A stretch of 64,000 nucleotides of DNA from the NCBI GenBank assembly GCA_029255685.2, contig CM055313.2, positions 70,224,641 to 70,288,640 on the forward strand, in the 5' to 3' direction. The number at the start of each line of letters is the position of its first letter. Within the stretch, counting starts at the first letter, position 1. Below the pieces are notes generated by a model, which did not search any database, was not told where the DNA came from, and saw only the letters and a list, made by a program, of their open reading frames with translations. Positions 55,101-64,000 of the stretch are shown here, piece by piece. The translations under genes and the position numbers were made by a program. Source of the stretch: Silene conica (Eukaryota; Streptophyta; Magnoliopsida; Caryophyllales; Caryophyllaceae).

Positions 55101-58100
55101 AGATCAGATTCGGCAGCACCCCAACAGTTGAAAAGTTACCTGTCAGGCTATAAAGAATGAAGGATGTTAAAGCACCGGGAGACATGCCACTGCTGCCATT
55201 GATAGTCAGAATTGCACCATATATAACCACAACTATAACTGATAGGGTGGATGCTGCATTTAGTCCACCAAAGAATGCTCCTGCCACTTTCTGTAACAGG
55301 TAGTTGTAGGCATTAAAAGACGCCAAAAACTATAAATTAAAATTAGGAGAAGAATGTAGGTCAGAAGAGAAACGCACAGCCTGTGTGAGTCCTAAGTTTA
55401 ATGTCTCATCCACTTTTTCAGAGTACCGTTGAATCTCAAAGTCTTCTTGGGCAAAGGACCTTACTGTACGGATAGCACCAAAAGACTCCTGTAGATATGC
55501 ATTACGAAATTACTGGAGTTCCATTAAGATATGAAAATATTTCTACAACTACTGAGGTATATACAAAAAATAAAGATGACACCAGCTCAGAATAACCCTA
55601 TCTAAAATAAATGCTACAGCCTATAAGTACATCTTATTTCGTAGGTTATGCTCCGATTGACCTCCATAATCTATTACTTCATCCATCCCAGTTAAATGTC
55701 CTCATTTGACTATGGTGGCCATCCAAATACATCTTCCTCTGTCCCATTTATTGTGTCCTCGACTCCTCGTTTGACTTAGGTGGCCGTACAAATACAACTT
55801 TGACCAATGTTTTCTCACAATATACACTAGCTAACGCCAAATAAAAATGACAACATGATAATTGTCGTGTTTATGAATCAAACTAGACATACATTACAAC
55901 ATCTATTTGTGATCTATATATGTTTGGACAACTCAGAGGACACAGTTAAAAAGATTCAAGTATTTAACCGTCAAAGTCAAACCAGGACAAATAAGAATGT
56001 GATGGAAATAGTAATTTTTAGTGCAAACGGATGGACAAACCTCTGCAATTGAAGAAGCTGCTGCAGCCGCAGCTTGAGTCTTGTGTGAAAGTTCACGGAG
56101 AAAGCGACCGAATTTCCTTACAGCGACAGATATTGGAGGCACGACCACCAAAGCCAACACTGATCATAAGTAGATGAGAAAGTGATTGATAAAATCATAA
56201 TATCATATAAAAACAGTGAATGTTCAAGTTATCAACAGCAGAAAGCTTGATCTTACATGTTAATTTCCACGATGTTGCAAACATGAAACCAAGACCAATA
56301 ACAGCAGTTGCAAGGTTTCTCATTGCTTCAGAAAGATTGGTAGTTGCAGCATTCTTTATGATTTGTGTATCTTCGGACAACCTGCTCAGAAGTTCTCCGG
56401 TTCTTGTAACATCAAAAAAGGCTATTTCCTGAAAGTCGGTTTAAAAAAGAGCACAAAAAATCATTTTCATTCAAAATGGTATGGCACTATTGTATAAGAT
56501 GAAAAGAAACTTTGTTCATTTACAAATAGAGAGATTGATCAGTTTCACCTGATTAACTATGTGGGAAAACAAATTCTTTCTCAATCTTGCAACAACCCTT
56601 TCACTTGCAGAAGTAAACAACCATGCACGCAGCGCCGTGCACAATGAACTGGGGCAGAAATTAAACAGAAAGACATATGAAATCTCCACAACAATATCAA
56701 GCGGGCATATCTTAAACTACCAGTCTGTCATTTGACTTTAGACGTAAGCTATATAACTTAACTGTTATCCAGTAGACTTACCCCACAAGTACAATCAGAA
56801 CAATTTCTACTATGGTGTTCTCGACAGCTTTAACAGCATTGGCTTTCTGCTGTGTCGTGCTAATATCTCCCGACACAATGTCAATTATTTTTCCGCCAAA
56901 TTTAGGCTGCAAGGAAAAAAGTTAACACTTAATATCAGAGAGAACCATTATCTCTTCAAACATTATTCAATATGTGGAAATGTAAGTAACATAGACGTAC
57001 GATTAGTATACTGGAAACAGCTGCTACCAAGAGTGCAATTGTAGCAATAACCAGTTTAGGTGCATCAGGTTTCGCCTGCAAAATGAGATATTGAAATGGC
57101 TAATTGTATGAGAAACGAGAGCATTTAAGAAACACAGTACAGAAGGAAAAAAAATAAGAATAGAACACTTACAAGAGCAATGACTCTAGAGAAACCCACA
57201 TTCGCAGCCTAAGCAACAAACGGAATGTCAGAAGCTCCTTAAGCAACATAAACGAAAACTACTCCCTCCATATACTTAAAATCACTTCTTTTCCTTTTAG
57301 AGCGATGTTTAGGAGATGAATAAAATGTGAGAGGAGCTTGGGGCCTACTCACATGGGAGTGTTTTTGTGGGTTCTTTCTAACCCAAATAGAAACTTAGTG
57401 AATTGATATCAGCATCCTTAAACGAAAAATGTAGTGAATTTGAACGAATATAGGGATTAATAGTAAAATGGGAAAGGGTTAGGCTATCCTTACCGGCAAC
57501 TCCCCATTCTCCAAGTCTGTTAAACCTTCAGCTTCATCTCTCTTTCTGCCACCCTACGAGAAGCAAATAGTTAGATACTAAATGAGCCTAGAAGACCATC
57601 ATAAAGTTTATTAATTACAAAATGTAGATTGTTCCTTTAAGGTTTGAAACCAACCATAACTCAAACTGAGTATTCCAACTGTCTATCATGAACACCTACT
57701 ACCTGCCTTTTACAAGGCAACATAGCAAAAACAAGGTCATAGTTGTCAACTACCTTGGGGGCATCTGACTCTTTGGAGGAAGATTTATAGCTTAAAATAG
57801 CAACATATTAGCATTTTAGATCAAGACAATGATTTTTAAACTTGATGTTTCACTAGACAACAAAGGGAAGTCGAGAAATACAAAAAAAATGAGCAATGCT
57901 GCAATCAACGTAAATTGCTAGATTAATCAGAACAAATGCTTGATTTTCAAATGACCCTTAACAAATAAGGGGACAACCATCAATCATTTCAAGAAAAGAG
58001 AAGCAATGATTAAGATTTAACCCAGTGTATCCTAGCCAAAAAAAACACACAGAATATCTTCGTCTCCATCTAAACTGGATGAAACGACAAGTAATCGAAG

Positions 58101-58628
58101 AAACAGAAGTCCGTCACCGTAACAAACTCTACAAAAATCAACAAGCCTACAAAACTAAGCACACGCTTGTGTAAGCTACCCATTCAAAATTTCAAATTCA
58201 TGTAACTATACTCCGGATATCCGTTCCAAGTTCCAACGGTCATCGTAACAACCCTCTCCATCAAGGAAGGGTACATCTAAACCTTTAAGAGACTATTTTA
58301 GTGGCCAAATCAGAATTTAAATTTATAGAAATGATGATCAAACTTTAAGGGGGCGTAAATTTGAAGTAACTAGTTAAAATATGATTAATTTTGTCCTACA
58401 ATCACCACTTTCTCAGTTTCTCCGCAACAATAACAACAACATCACTCCTCCTCCGGTGAGCTCCCGCAAATTGCTGAGTTCAGAGAAAGTGGGATGTACC
58501 CACACACAAAATATTAAAAATAAAACCCAAAAGGGGAATCTTACATTTCTATTCAAAAGAGGAGTTCTTGTACCACCACCATGACCATGACCATGACCAT
58601 GACCATGACCACCACCACCAAAATTCAT
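52143..58628 (-). CDS. ABCB27/ALS1-type half-size ABC transporter
   Basis: Predicted 641 aa from 17 exons: 58628-58545, 57553-57494, 57208-57173, 57075-57001, 56906-56782, 56648-56549, 56428-56257, 56159-56041, 55488-55378, 55290-55140, 54691-54559, 54115-54040, 53947-53882, 53739-53632, 53227-53120, 53032-52835, 52346-52143. All joins are GT-AG with matching phase, and the length is close to Arabidopsis ALS1. N-terminal His/Gly tract (8-19) and TPLLN, then one transmembrane domain (about 60-360) with [20 protein letters not shown]. The nucleotide-binding domain has Walker A GPSGGGKT (430-437), Q-loop Q478, LSGGQ (535-539), Walker B VLLLDE (555-560) and H-loop H591. All catalytic motifs are intact. 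In Arabidopsis and rice this tonoplast transporter is needed for aluminium tolerance, working as a dimer; the function here is inferred from orthology. Confidence 0.95.
53267..53290. repeat. (GTA)8 microsatellite in ABC transporter intron
   Basis: Short trinucleotide run between exons 14 and 15 of the ABC transporter gene (minus strand TAC). Confidence 0.9.
55675..56030. mobile_element. Stowaway-like MITE remnant in ABC transporter intron 8
   Basis: TTCATCCATCCCAGTTAAATGTCC and CCTCTGTCCCATTTATTGTGTCC at the left resemble the reverse complement of ACAAATAAGAATGTGATGGAAATAG at the right. Two overlapping left-end copies suggest one element inside another. Ends are decayed. Confidence 0.5.
57266..57470. 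mobile_element. Decayed Stowaway-like fragment in ABC transporter intron 2
   Basis: CTCCCTCCATATACTTAAAATC at the left has the Stowaway form. The right partner is weak (GAATATAGGGATTAATAG). No confident TSD. Confidence 0.4.
58579..58608 (-). repeat. Coding hexanucleotide repeat (GGTCAT)n
   Basis: Five CCATGA units on the plus strand encode alternating His-Gly in exon 1 of the ABC transporter, flanked by further Gly codons. Hexanucleotide slippage would add or remove HG pairs without breaking the frame. Confidence 0.92.
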
Positions 58629-59040
58629 TTCTATTTATTTGGGTTGTTTGAAATAAAGAGTTATCCAAGAATCCAGGAAAATACCCAAATTGCAAAGGAT
58701 GTACTCCGTAGTATAAAATATGCAAAAGAGGAGTTGGGTATTTATTGAATTGTGATTGAATCTTTTTAGTTCATGGGAAAGTTGGGTCCATAAAATAATG
58801 GATTTTGCAGCTTTTTCCGAGTTAATTCTACCACACACACAGAGGTAGAAAAAAGGAGAGGGTAGTGGTTTAGTCTCACTCTTGTGGAATACGGAGTATG
58901 TTGCTTCCGCCTACCGGGTATGGAGTATGGACCAATACCAAATTAGAAGGGTCTGTCTTCCTTAAAATGTTCATATTTATTATTAGGGATAAAAATAACT
59001 TTATATTCTTAACATTGTGGCGGACATTCATGGGTTAACC
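58629..59040 (-). promoter_or_regulatory. ABC transporter promoter / 5' UTR region
   Basis: 412 bp upstream of the ATG. Contains two copies of a CGGAGTA-type word (plus strand ACTCCGTAGTA near 58702 and ACGGAGTATG near 58891), typical of MITE ends in this genome. No certain TATA box was identified. Confidence 0.4.
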
Positions 59041-59900
59041 ACAACAAGGTAAGATTCGTGAGGTGGAAGCGCGGAACCACTCAATTTACAAGTCGACAAA
59101 AACACATTCATGTTGAACAACTCCCTCAACAAACTCAAAAACACTCAAAAGGAACTATGCAGCGTTTGATCTGGAAATCTCTCTCTAGAAAACCAAATCT
59201 CTCTCTAAAAAACCTCTCCCAAAAGCTCTCTAAAAACCCTAGCCTCCACCAATTCGGGGGCTTCCATCGATTATCTCCGATCGATGGTAAGCCCCAAAAT
59301 TATATTAACTTGCAATTAATAGTATGTCTATCTTTAATCTATTCAATAAAAGTCTCCCTTTTGGTGAGAATCGTTTTTCCGTCCCTTATTTCGGGGTTTT
59401 GTCCATTTATTCGTGGTTTAGTTTCATCTATAATATTGTCAAGAGTAGTTCGTTGATGGTTCGTAGCGTTTTCTTTCAAAGGGTACAAGTAATTGGTCAA
59501 CGATCTTTGGAACCAGTCAGATTTATGTTGTCAGATGTTGTTTTGAGATCCCTAGTTTATAAGAAAATTATTTTTCTTTGGTTTCCATTAGATTTGTCTT
59601 CAATTATATCTATTCTCTATAAGTGCCGTATGACGTTCTATTAAGGAATTGTTCTTTGTTTTCAAAAAAAAAAAAACTATCGCAGCAAGGCTATCCAACA
59701 TCTGTTATAAATACTAGCAGAAGCAAGACATTTAATTTTGGTTAATTACACCATAACAAACAAAGAATACTTCGTTACAAATTGTATTCATTGTATTCTT
59801 CTACCCTCGTGATTCCGCCTCGATTTTAGTGTCAATTTGGTGTGACTCTGATTCCCCGCGGTTTTTTCCACATTGGGTTTTCCGCGTCAACAAATCTTCT
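59041..59900 (+). mobile_element. Retroelement remnant, type uncertain
   Basis: GAGGTGGAAGCGCGGAAC near 59060 and GATTCCGCCTCGATTTTAG...CCACATTGGGTTTTCCGCG near 59810-59890 look like the start and U5 end of a Ty1/copia-type LTR. Between them a 132-codon frame at 59058-59456, with a splice-donor-like ATGGTAAGC at 59284, runs into a poly(A) tract at 59659-59671. The open frames show no family motif. A poly(A)-ended insert within an LTR is possible but unproven. Confidence 0.3.
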
Positions 59901-60835
59901 TGTGTCAATCGTTCATTTCGTTGTTTTTACTTTCGCACCCGCACATACGTTAGTTCAATCAATGGCCGTAATTGTGATTAAGATAAAACGGGATCAATTA
60001 CTATTGATCCTCTGTAGATAATTGGACAAGATTTTGACATTTCCAATGACCATTTTGTCTATCTATTTACTCGACTCATTTTTAAAAAAAACATGGGTAT
60101 AACCATCTTAACATGAAATTTTTTTTTAAATGAAAGCGATTTAAAAGTTAGTTTGTCTTTTTCTATGATTCTATTAAAATATGTTAACTTGAAAATAAAA
60201 TTACTTATACATCTAAAAGTTCAACTTTTCTTTTTAAGTATAAAATAGTTATTTTTAGATGGAGATTGTAAATACATTTTTATCTTTTTTTGTGGGAAAG
60301 GGAGGCACGAGTAATGGAGATGGAGATTGAAAATATATATTCTTCTATCTTTTTTTAAAGGGGGTAGTAGAGACGTCAATTTCACATGCACCCCGATCAA
60401 AATCAAATCCACCCAACTTTTTAAAAAAAATGGATGAAAATCCGAGTAAATAATGACGGATGGATGATGAATAGGTGATGGGTTGGACGAAGATTATACT
60501 TACACATTAATCGTCCACCAATTATTAAAATTTCTTCTTAAAAAATAGAATTATACACATTGAAGAGGACATTCTCTTAATACTCTATTTCATGATTTTC
60601 ATCTAAGAGTATGATAAATCTCTTTAATGTGAATGCTCTAAATTAACACATTTTAGGTACCTAATTTCTCAAATGCTACCTAAGGTAGTATTTCATTTTA
60701 GATAACTTATTTTGTCGAATAAGCTACTTATAAATACTTGTAGAAAATAAGGTAACTCAAAATTTGGTCAAATAACTCATTTTAGTTAAATAAGCTATCT
60801 AAAATATCTTATTAAATAGAAACTTAATGTATTGC
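59901..60835. other. Intergenic stretch, nothing recognised
   Basis: AT-rich sequence, no supported ORF, RNA gene or transposon end. Confidence 0.5.
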
Positions 60836-60846
60836 GCTAATGCAAA

Positions 60847-61024
60847 TTCCCATTTACGACGGACATATCCGTCGCAAACTTGTGACGGGGTCAAGTATTA
60901 CCCATTTGGGTAGAAAAAGACAAATCATTTGGATTTTCTATGTTTTGTCTTATATATTCAAGTGGAGAAATTTGACTCGTTAGAAACTTGCGACAAATAT
61001 ATCCGTCGCAAGGAAGACTTACCG
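60847..61024. mobile_element. 178-bp Mutator-like MITE with 11-bp TSD
   Basis: An exact duplication GCTAATGCAAA (60836-60846 and 61025-61035) flanks an element whose ends carry ACGACGGACATATCCGTCGCAA and, reversed, TTGCGACGGATATATTTGTCGCAA. Each arm is itself palindromic (TTGCGACGGATATATCCGTCGCAA-like). The TSD length is near the 9-11 bp of Mutator elements. Confidence 0.8.
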
Positions 61025-61327
61025 GCTAATGCAAAGTTTGAGATCATACGGGTTGGCACAAGAGCTTTATACAATTCTCACTAAGGCCATGTTCTTTTGG
61101 ACTGAAATTGAATTGAACTTAACTTAACTTAACTTATAGGATTGAATTGAACTTATAGGATCTGAACTGAACGGAACTTATAGGAACTGAACTGAATTGA
61201 ACTTATAGGAACTGAACTGAACTTATAGGAACTGAACTTCTAGGATCTGAACTTAACTTAACTTATATGATCTGAACTGAACTTATAAAATCCGAACTTA
61301 ATTAACTTTATTTTAATTTAAGTTAAC

Positions 61328-61513
<186 letters not shown>

Positions 61514-61890
61514 CCAATAGATGAGTTGATAAAAAATAGTTTAATACACAAGGTAATTTAAAATATTTTCAACTTTATATATAATGATTTGTTCATAGTT
61601 TATACATTATACTACGATTACATTACGATAAAACAATAATTCACTATTACAATTTTCTCTAACCATTTATTTTCTCTAACAATGGTAATGAAGAAGATTA
61701 ATGGGAGAGTGACAATTGGTGAGGGTGAGGGTGTCGTATATTGAGTTGTTGTTTTTTGACATTAACGAGGATGATAGTTTGACATTAATTAAAGAGTAAA
61801 AGACGGGTAAATTATTAATGAGTTGTTTTTTTTTATAGATGACGTGTATTGAATAATAACGCAAAATGTTTGTATCAGTTGTTAAAATAA

Positions 61891-62468
61891 CTAGTTTTAA
61901 CCCGTGCAAAATTGCACGGGATTAAAGGTATAAATTACGAAAATAAAATTTCTCATAATTATACTTTTAATAATTAATAATATTCAACGTCGTCCTTAGT
62001 TTATAAGTTATCTAATAAAGTTAGAAATATTGATTTTTTTTACTCTTGTAAATATGTTCGATATATACTCTTTAGAAAGTGTATTAATTATCTATTAAAA
62101 TTAGGTAACTTTGTCAAATATACATAGTAAAGTTAGAGAATCAATATATAAATTATCTAATAAAATTATTTAATCTGTTAAATCTCTAAATTTCAAATTT
62201 AAAATTAATGTAACATTTCTATTAAACGTAAATATGAAAAGAAAAAATTGATATAAATTATTCATAAATCGTTATTTATCACGAAGTAATATTTACGTTC
62301 AAAATATAAGCATAAAATTTACGTACGAAACATAAACGAACATAGACGGTAATTGAATTTTCTTAGCCGTGGGTCCCACCTTTATTGTTTTAAAAAAAAT
62401 TTAAAAAAAAACTTACTTGATGACATGGCTTCACAAAATTGCTTAAAATGTTATTGTATTTATATAGA
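61891..62468 (-). mobile_element. Helitron E (minus orientation)
   Basis: 3' end CTAGTTTTAA, then the stem-loop CCCGTGCAA-AA-TTGCACGGG. 5' end TCTATATAAATACAA on the minus strand. Flanked by A (61890) and T (62469), the AT target. 578 bp, non-autonomous, with the best-preserved hairpin in the window. Confidence 0.9.
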
Positions 62469-62779
62469 TAAGATACTCCGTATATAACTTTTCTTAATTG
62501 AGTTTATATGAACTGAACTGAATTTATAGAAACTGAACTGAACTGAACTGAACTTATAGGAACCGAACTGAACTTATAGGAACTGAACTTATAGGATTTG
62601 AACTGAACTGAACTTATAGGAACTGAACTGAACTGAACTTATAGGATTTGAACTGAACTGAACTTATAGGAATTGAACTGAACTTATAGAAATTGAACTG
62701 AACTGAAATGAACTTATAGGATCTGAAGTGAACTTAAATTAAGTGACTTGAAAACCAAAAGAACAGGTCTAAGACCATG

Positions 62780-63327
62780 TGTTGGGCCCCAAAATTAGCA
62801 TCTTTTGGCCCACGACACGTGGCAGCAAGACAATGGAGCATCTCGAGTCACACGGATTAAGGGCAAGAAGCAATCTCGGCCGCTGATTTACTATCACAAG
62901 GAAACACAAATGGGAAGTGTATTGGAGAAGCTACTTGGCCCAAGTACAAGTTTATCATCAAACTGGCCCAATTACTTAGAGTATGCAAATGTTAGGAATG
63001 GACTAAGGCCAATGTAACGGCTGGGTCCTGCCCAACGGTCCTTAACCAATGGTTATTGTATGCCCTTATGCACTATAAATAAGGAGGCTTATTCATTATG
63101 TAAGACTACCCAATATCCGACCTAGAAAGACCACTTAGGAGAACCCCTTGCATTTCAGCAAGAACACCCACACAACATTGTAATACTTAGGCAATTCAGC
63201 AAGAATAATAACATCTCTTTCTTTGTTTCTTATATTTTACAATTTGTCAACCACAATCAATGAACAACCTTGCCATAAGATCACTATAACCTTACATAAA
63301 CAAACTTGGTAATTTTTGACCAAAACA
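62780..63327 (+). mobile_element. 5' LTR of an LTR retrotransposon
   Basis: Starts TGTTGGGCCCC and ends CCAAAACA, directly followed by a TGG-starting primer-binding site. CTATAAATAAGG near 63072 fits a TATA box. The partner LTR and TSD lie beyond the window. Confidence 0.75.
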
Positions 63328-63330
63328 TTT

Positions 63331-63347
63331 TGGCGCCCACCGTGGGG
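63331..63347 (+). other. Primer-binding site of the LTR retrotransposon
   Basis: TGGCGCCCACCGTGGGG, 3 bp after the LTR end. It begins TGG, complementary to a tRNA CCA end. The priming tRNA was not identified. Confidence 0.65.
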
Positions 63348-63410
63348 CTATAGTGATTGTTGTACCCAAAACAAAAACCTCTCAAAATCATCCTAGTCAA
63401 AACCTCAATA

Positions 63411-64000
63411 ATGTCGGGAATCACCCCAAAAACAACCAACCCCTTAGCATCATCCGCTAGTAAAACACCATTGCTACCCACATCCAAAGTCGCGATTCCA
63501 CCACTATCCACAACAGCCATGGCACCAGCCAGTAGCAGCATCCATACCCTGGTTCCAACCAAAACACTGTCACCATCCAACCAGACACTGGAGAAAAGCA
63601 AAACCTGAGCCAACTTACTCCCACTGTGGAAATGTGGCAGACAATGGCGGAAGCAATCAACAGCCTGAAGAAGGACAACCAAGATCTGAGGGCACGAATC
63701 GCCGCCAGTACAACAGCAGCCGCAGCGGAAGCCGCAGAAAGGCATCAAAGAAGAGCCAGTGGGAAAAGGGCAAGGGAAGTTCCAGCTGAGATAGTCACGC
63801 GCCTGGATCTCAGCAGGGTTACTCCCCCAGAAATGATAACTCCCAGTGGGATGGGATTCCTATCCTACCCGTCGCCATCTCAAACCTTCACGCACACAGG
63901 TAACGATGTCTTGAAAATAAAATCCGCAAACACTAACTTTTCTCATCCTGCAGGACCCTCATATCAGCAAGCTCCAGCGTGGCAAGCAGAGTCGTCAACA
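63411..64000 (+). pseudogene. Start of gag-like polyprotein, frameshifted and cut by window edge
   Basis: ATG at 63411 opens MSGITPKTTNPLASS..., stopping at 63606-63608. The likely continuation is in another frame, entered somewhere around 63500-63590: IQPDTGEKQNLSQLTPTVEMW, then a coiled-coil-like AEAINSLKKDNQDLRARI, an Ala-rich stretch and VTRLDLSRVTPPEM. This layout fits the N-terminus of plant Ty3/gypsy gag. The remainder is outside the window. Confidence 0.55.

Noticed and set aside
52091..56432. Plus-strand and read-through open frames over the ABC transporter
   Set aside because: They are antisense shadows or exons running into introns. The spliced 17-exon model explains all conserved motifs.
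63284..63748. Minus-strand 154-codon frame near the right edge
   Set aside because: It overlaps LTR, primer site and gag antisense, with no motif.

Overview
The window is nuclear DNA of a flowering plant. It holds three intron-rich genes with recognisable plant orthologues, one tRNA gene, and a dense set of plant transposons (Stowaway, Tourist-like and hAT-type MITEs, Helitrons, an RTE-type LINE, LTR elements). The repeat style (ATACGGAGTA-type MITE ends, TCGATCGA-rich LTR sequence) is compatible with a core Caryophyllales eudicot, but that placement is an impression only. Layout: 1-3168 is a tandem array of about 540-bp units that continues off the left edge. Decayed relatives of the same repeat fill the sequence to about 11150, interrupted at 9774-10507 by a Stowaway MITE that carries a hAT MITE. 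11151-13370 is AT-rich and empty. 13376-18540 is a probable 1.5-kb solo LTR split by a nearly intact RTE-type LINE (14020-17659) with a perfect 18-bp target duplication. 18736-22484 holds hAT and Tourist-like MITEs, a Helitron end and an LTR remnant. Genes: 23827-30821 (+) is a TRB / single-MYB-histone gene (5 exons, 294 aa predicted) with MITEs in its introns. 44214-48954 (-) is an FCP1-like HAD-family gene (6 exons, 998 aa predicted) whose first exon is an expanded array of about 71-aa lysine-rich repeats. 52143-58628 (-) is a complete ABCB27/ALS1-type half-size ABC transporter (17 exons, 641 aa predicted). A tRNA-Thr(CGT) gene lies at 42891-42962 (-). These genes look like independent neighbours, not a pathway. 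31513-41821 is a stack of Helitrons, all in minus orientation. At least three are nested exactly 4 bp inside the 5' end of an older one, leaving a ladder of TTGA steps. The stack contains a 9-bp-TSD MULE MITE, a truncated L1 and a possible HD2 histone deacetylase first-exon fragment. 60847-64000 holds a small MULE-type MITE, a Tourist-like element swollen by minisatellite, microsatellite and Helitron E, and the 5' LTR, primer-binding site and start of gag of an LTR retrotransposon cut by the window edge. No CRISPR array, operon or prokaryotic-style system is present. The structures least explained by known categories are the 540-bp array with repeated 3'-splice-site look-alikes, the Helitron ladder, the repeat-expanded HAD gene, and the snapback hairpin at 51321-51517.
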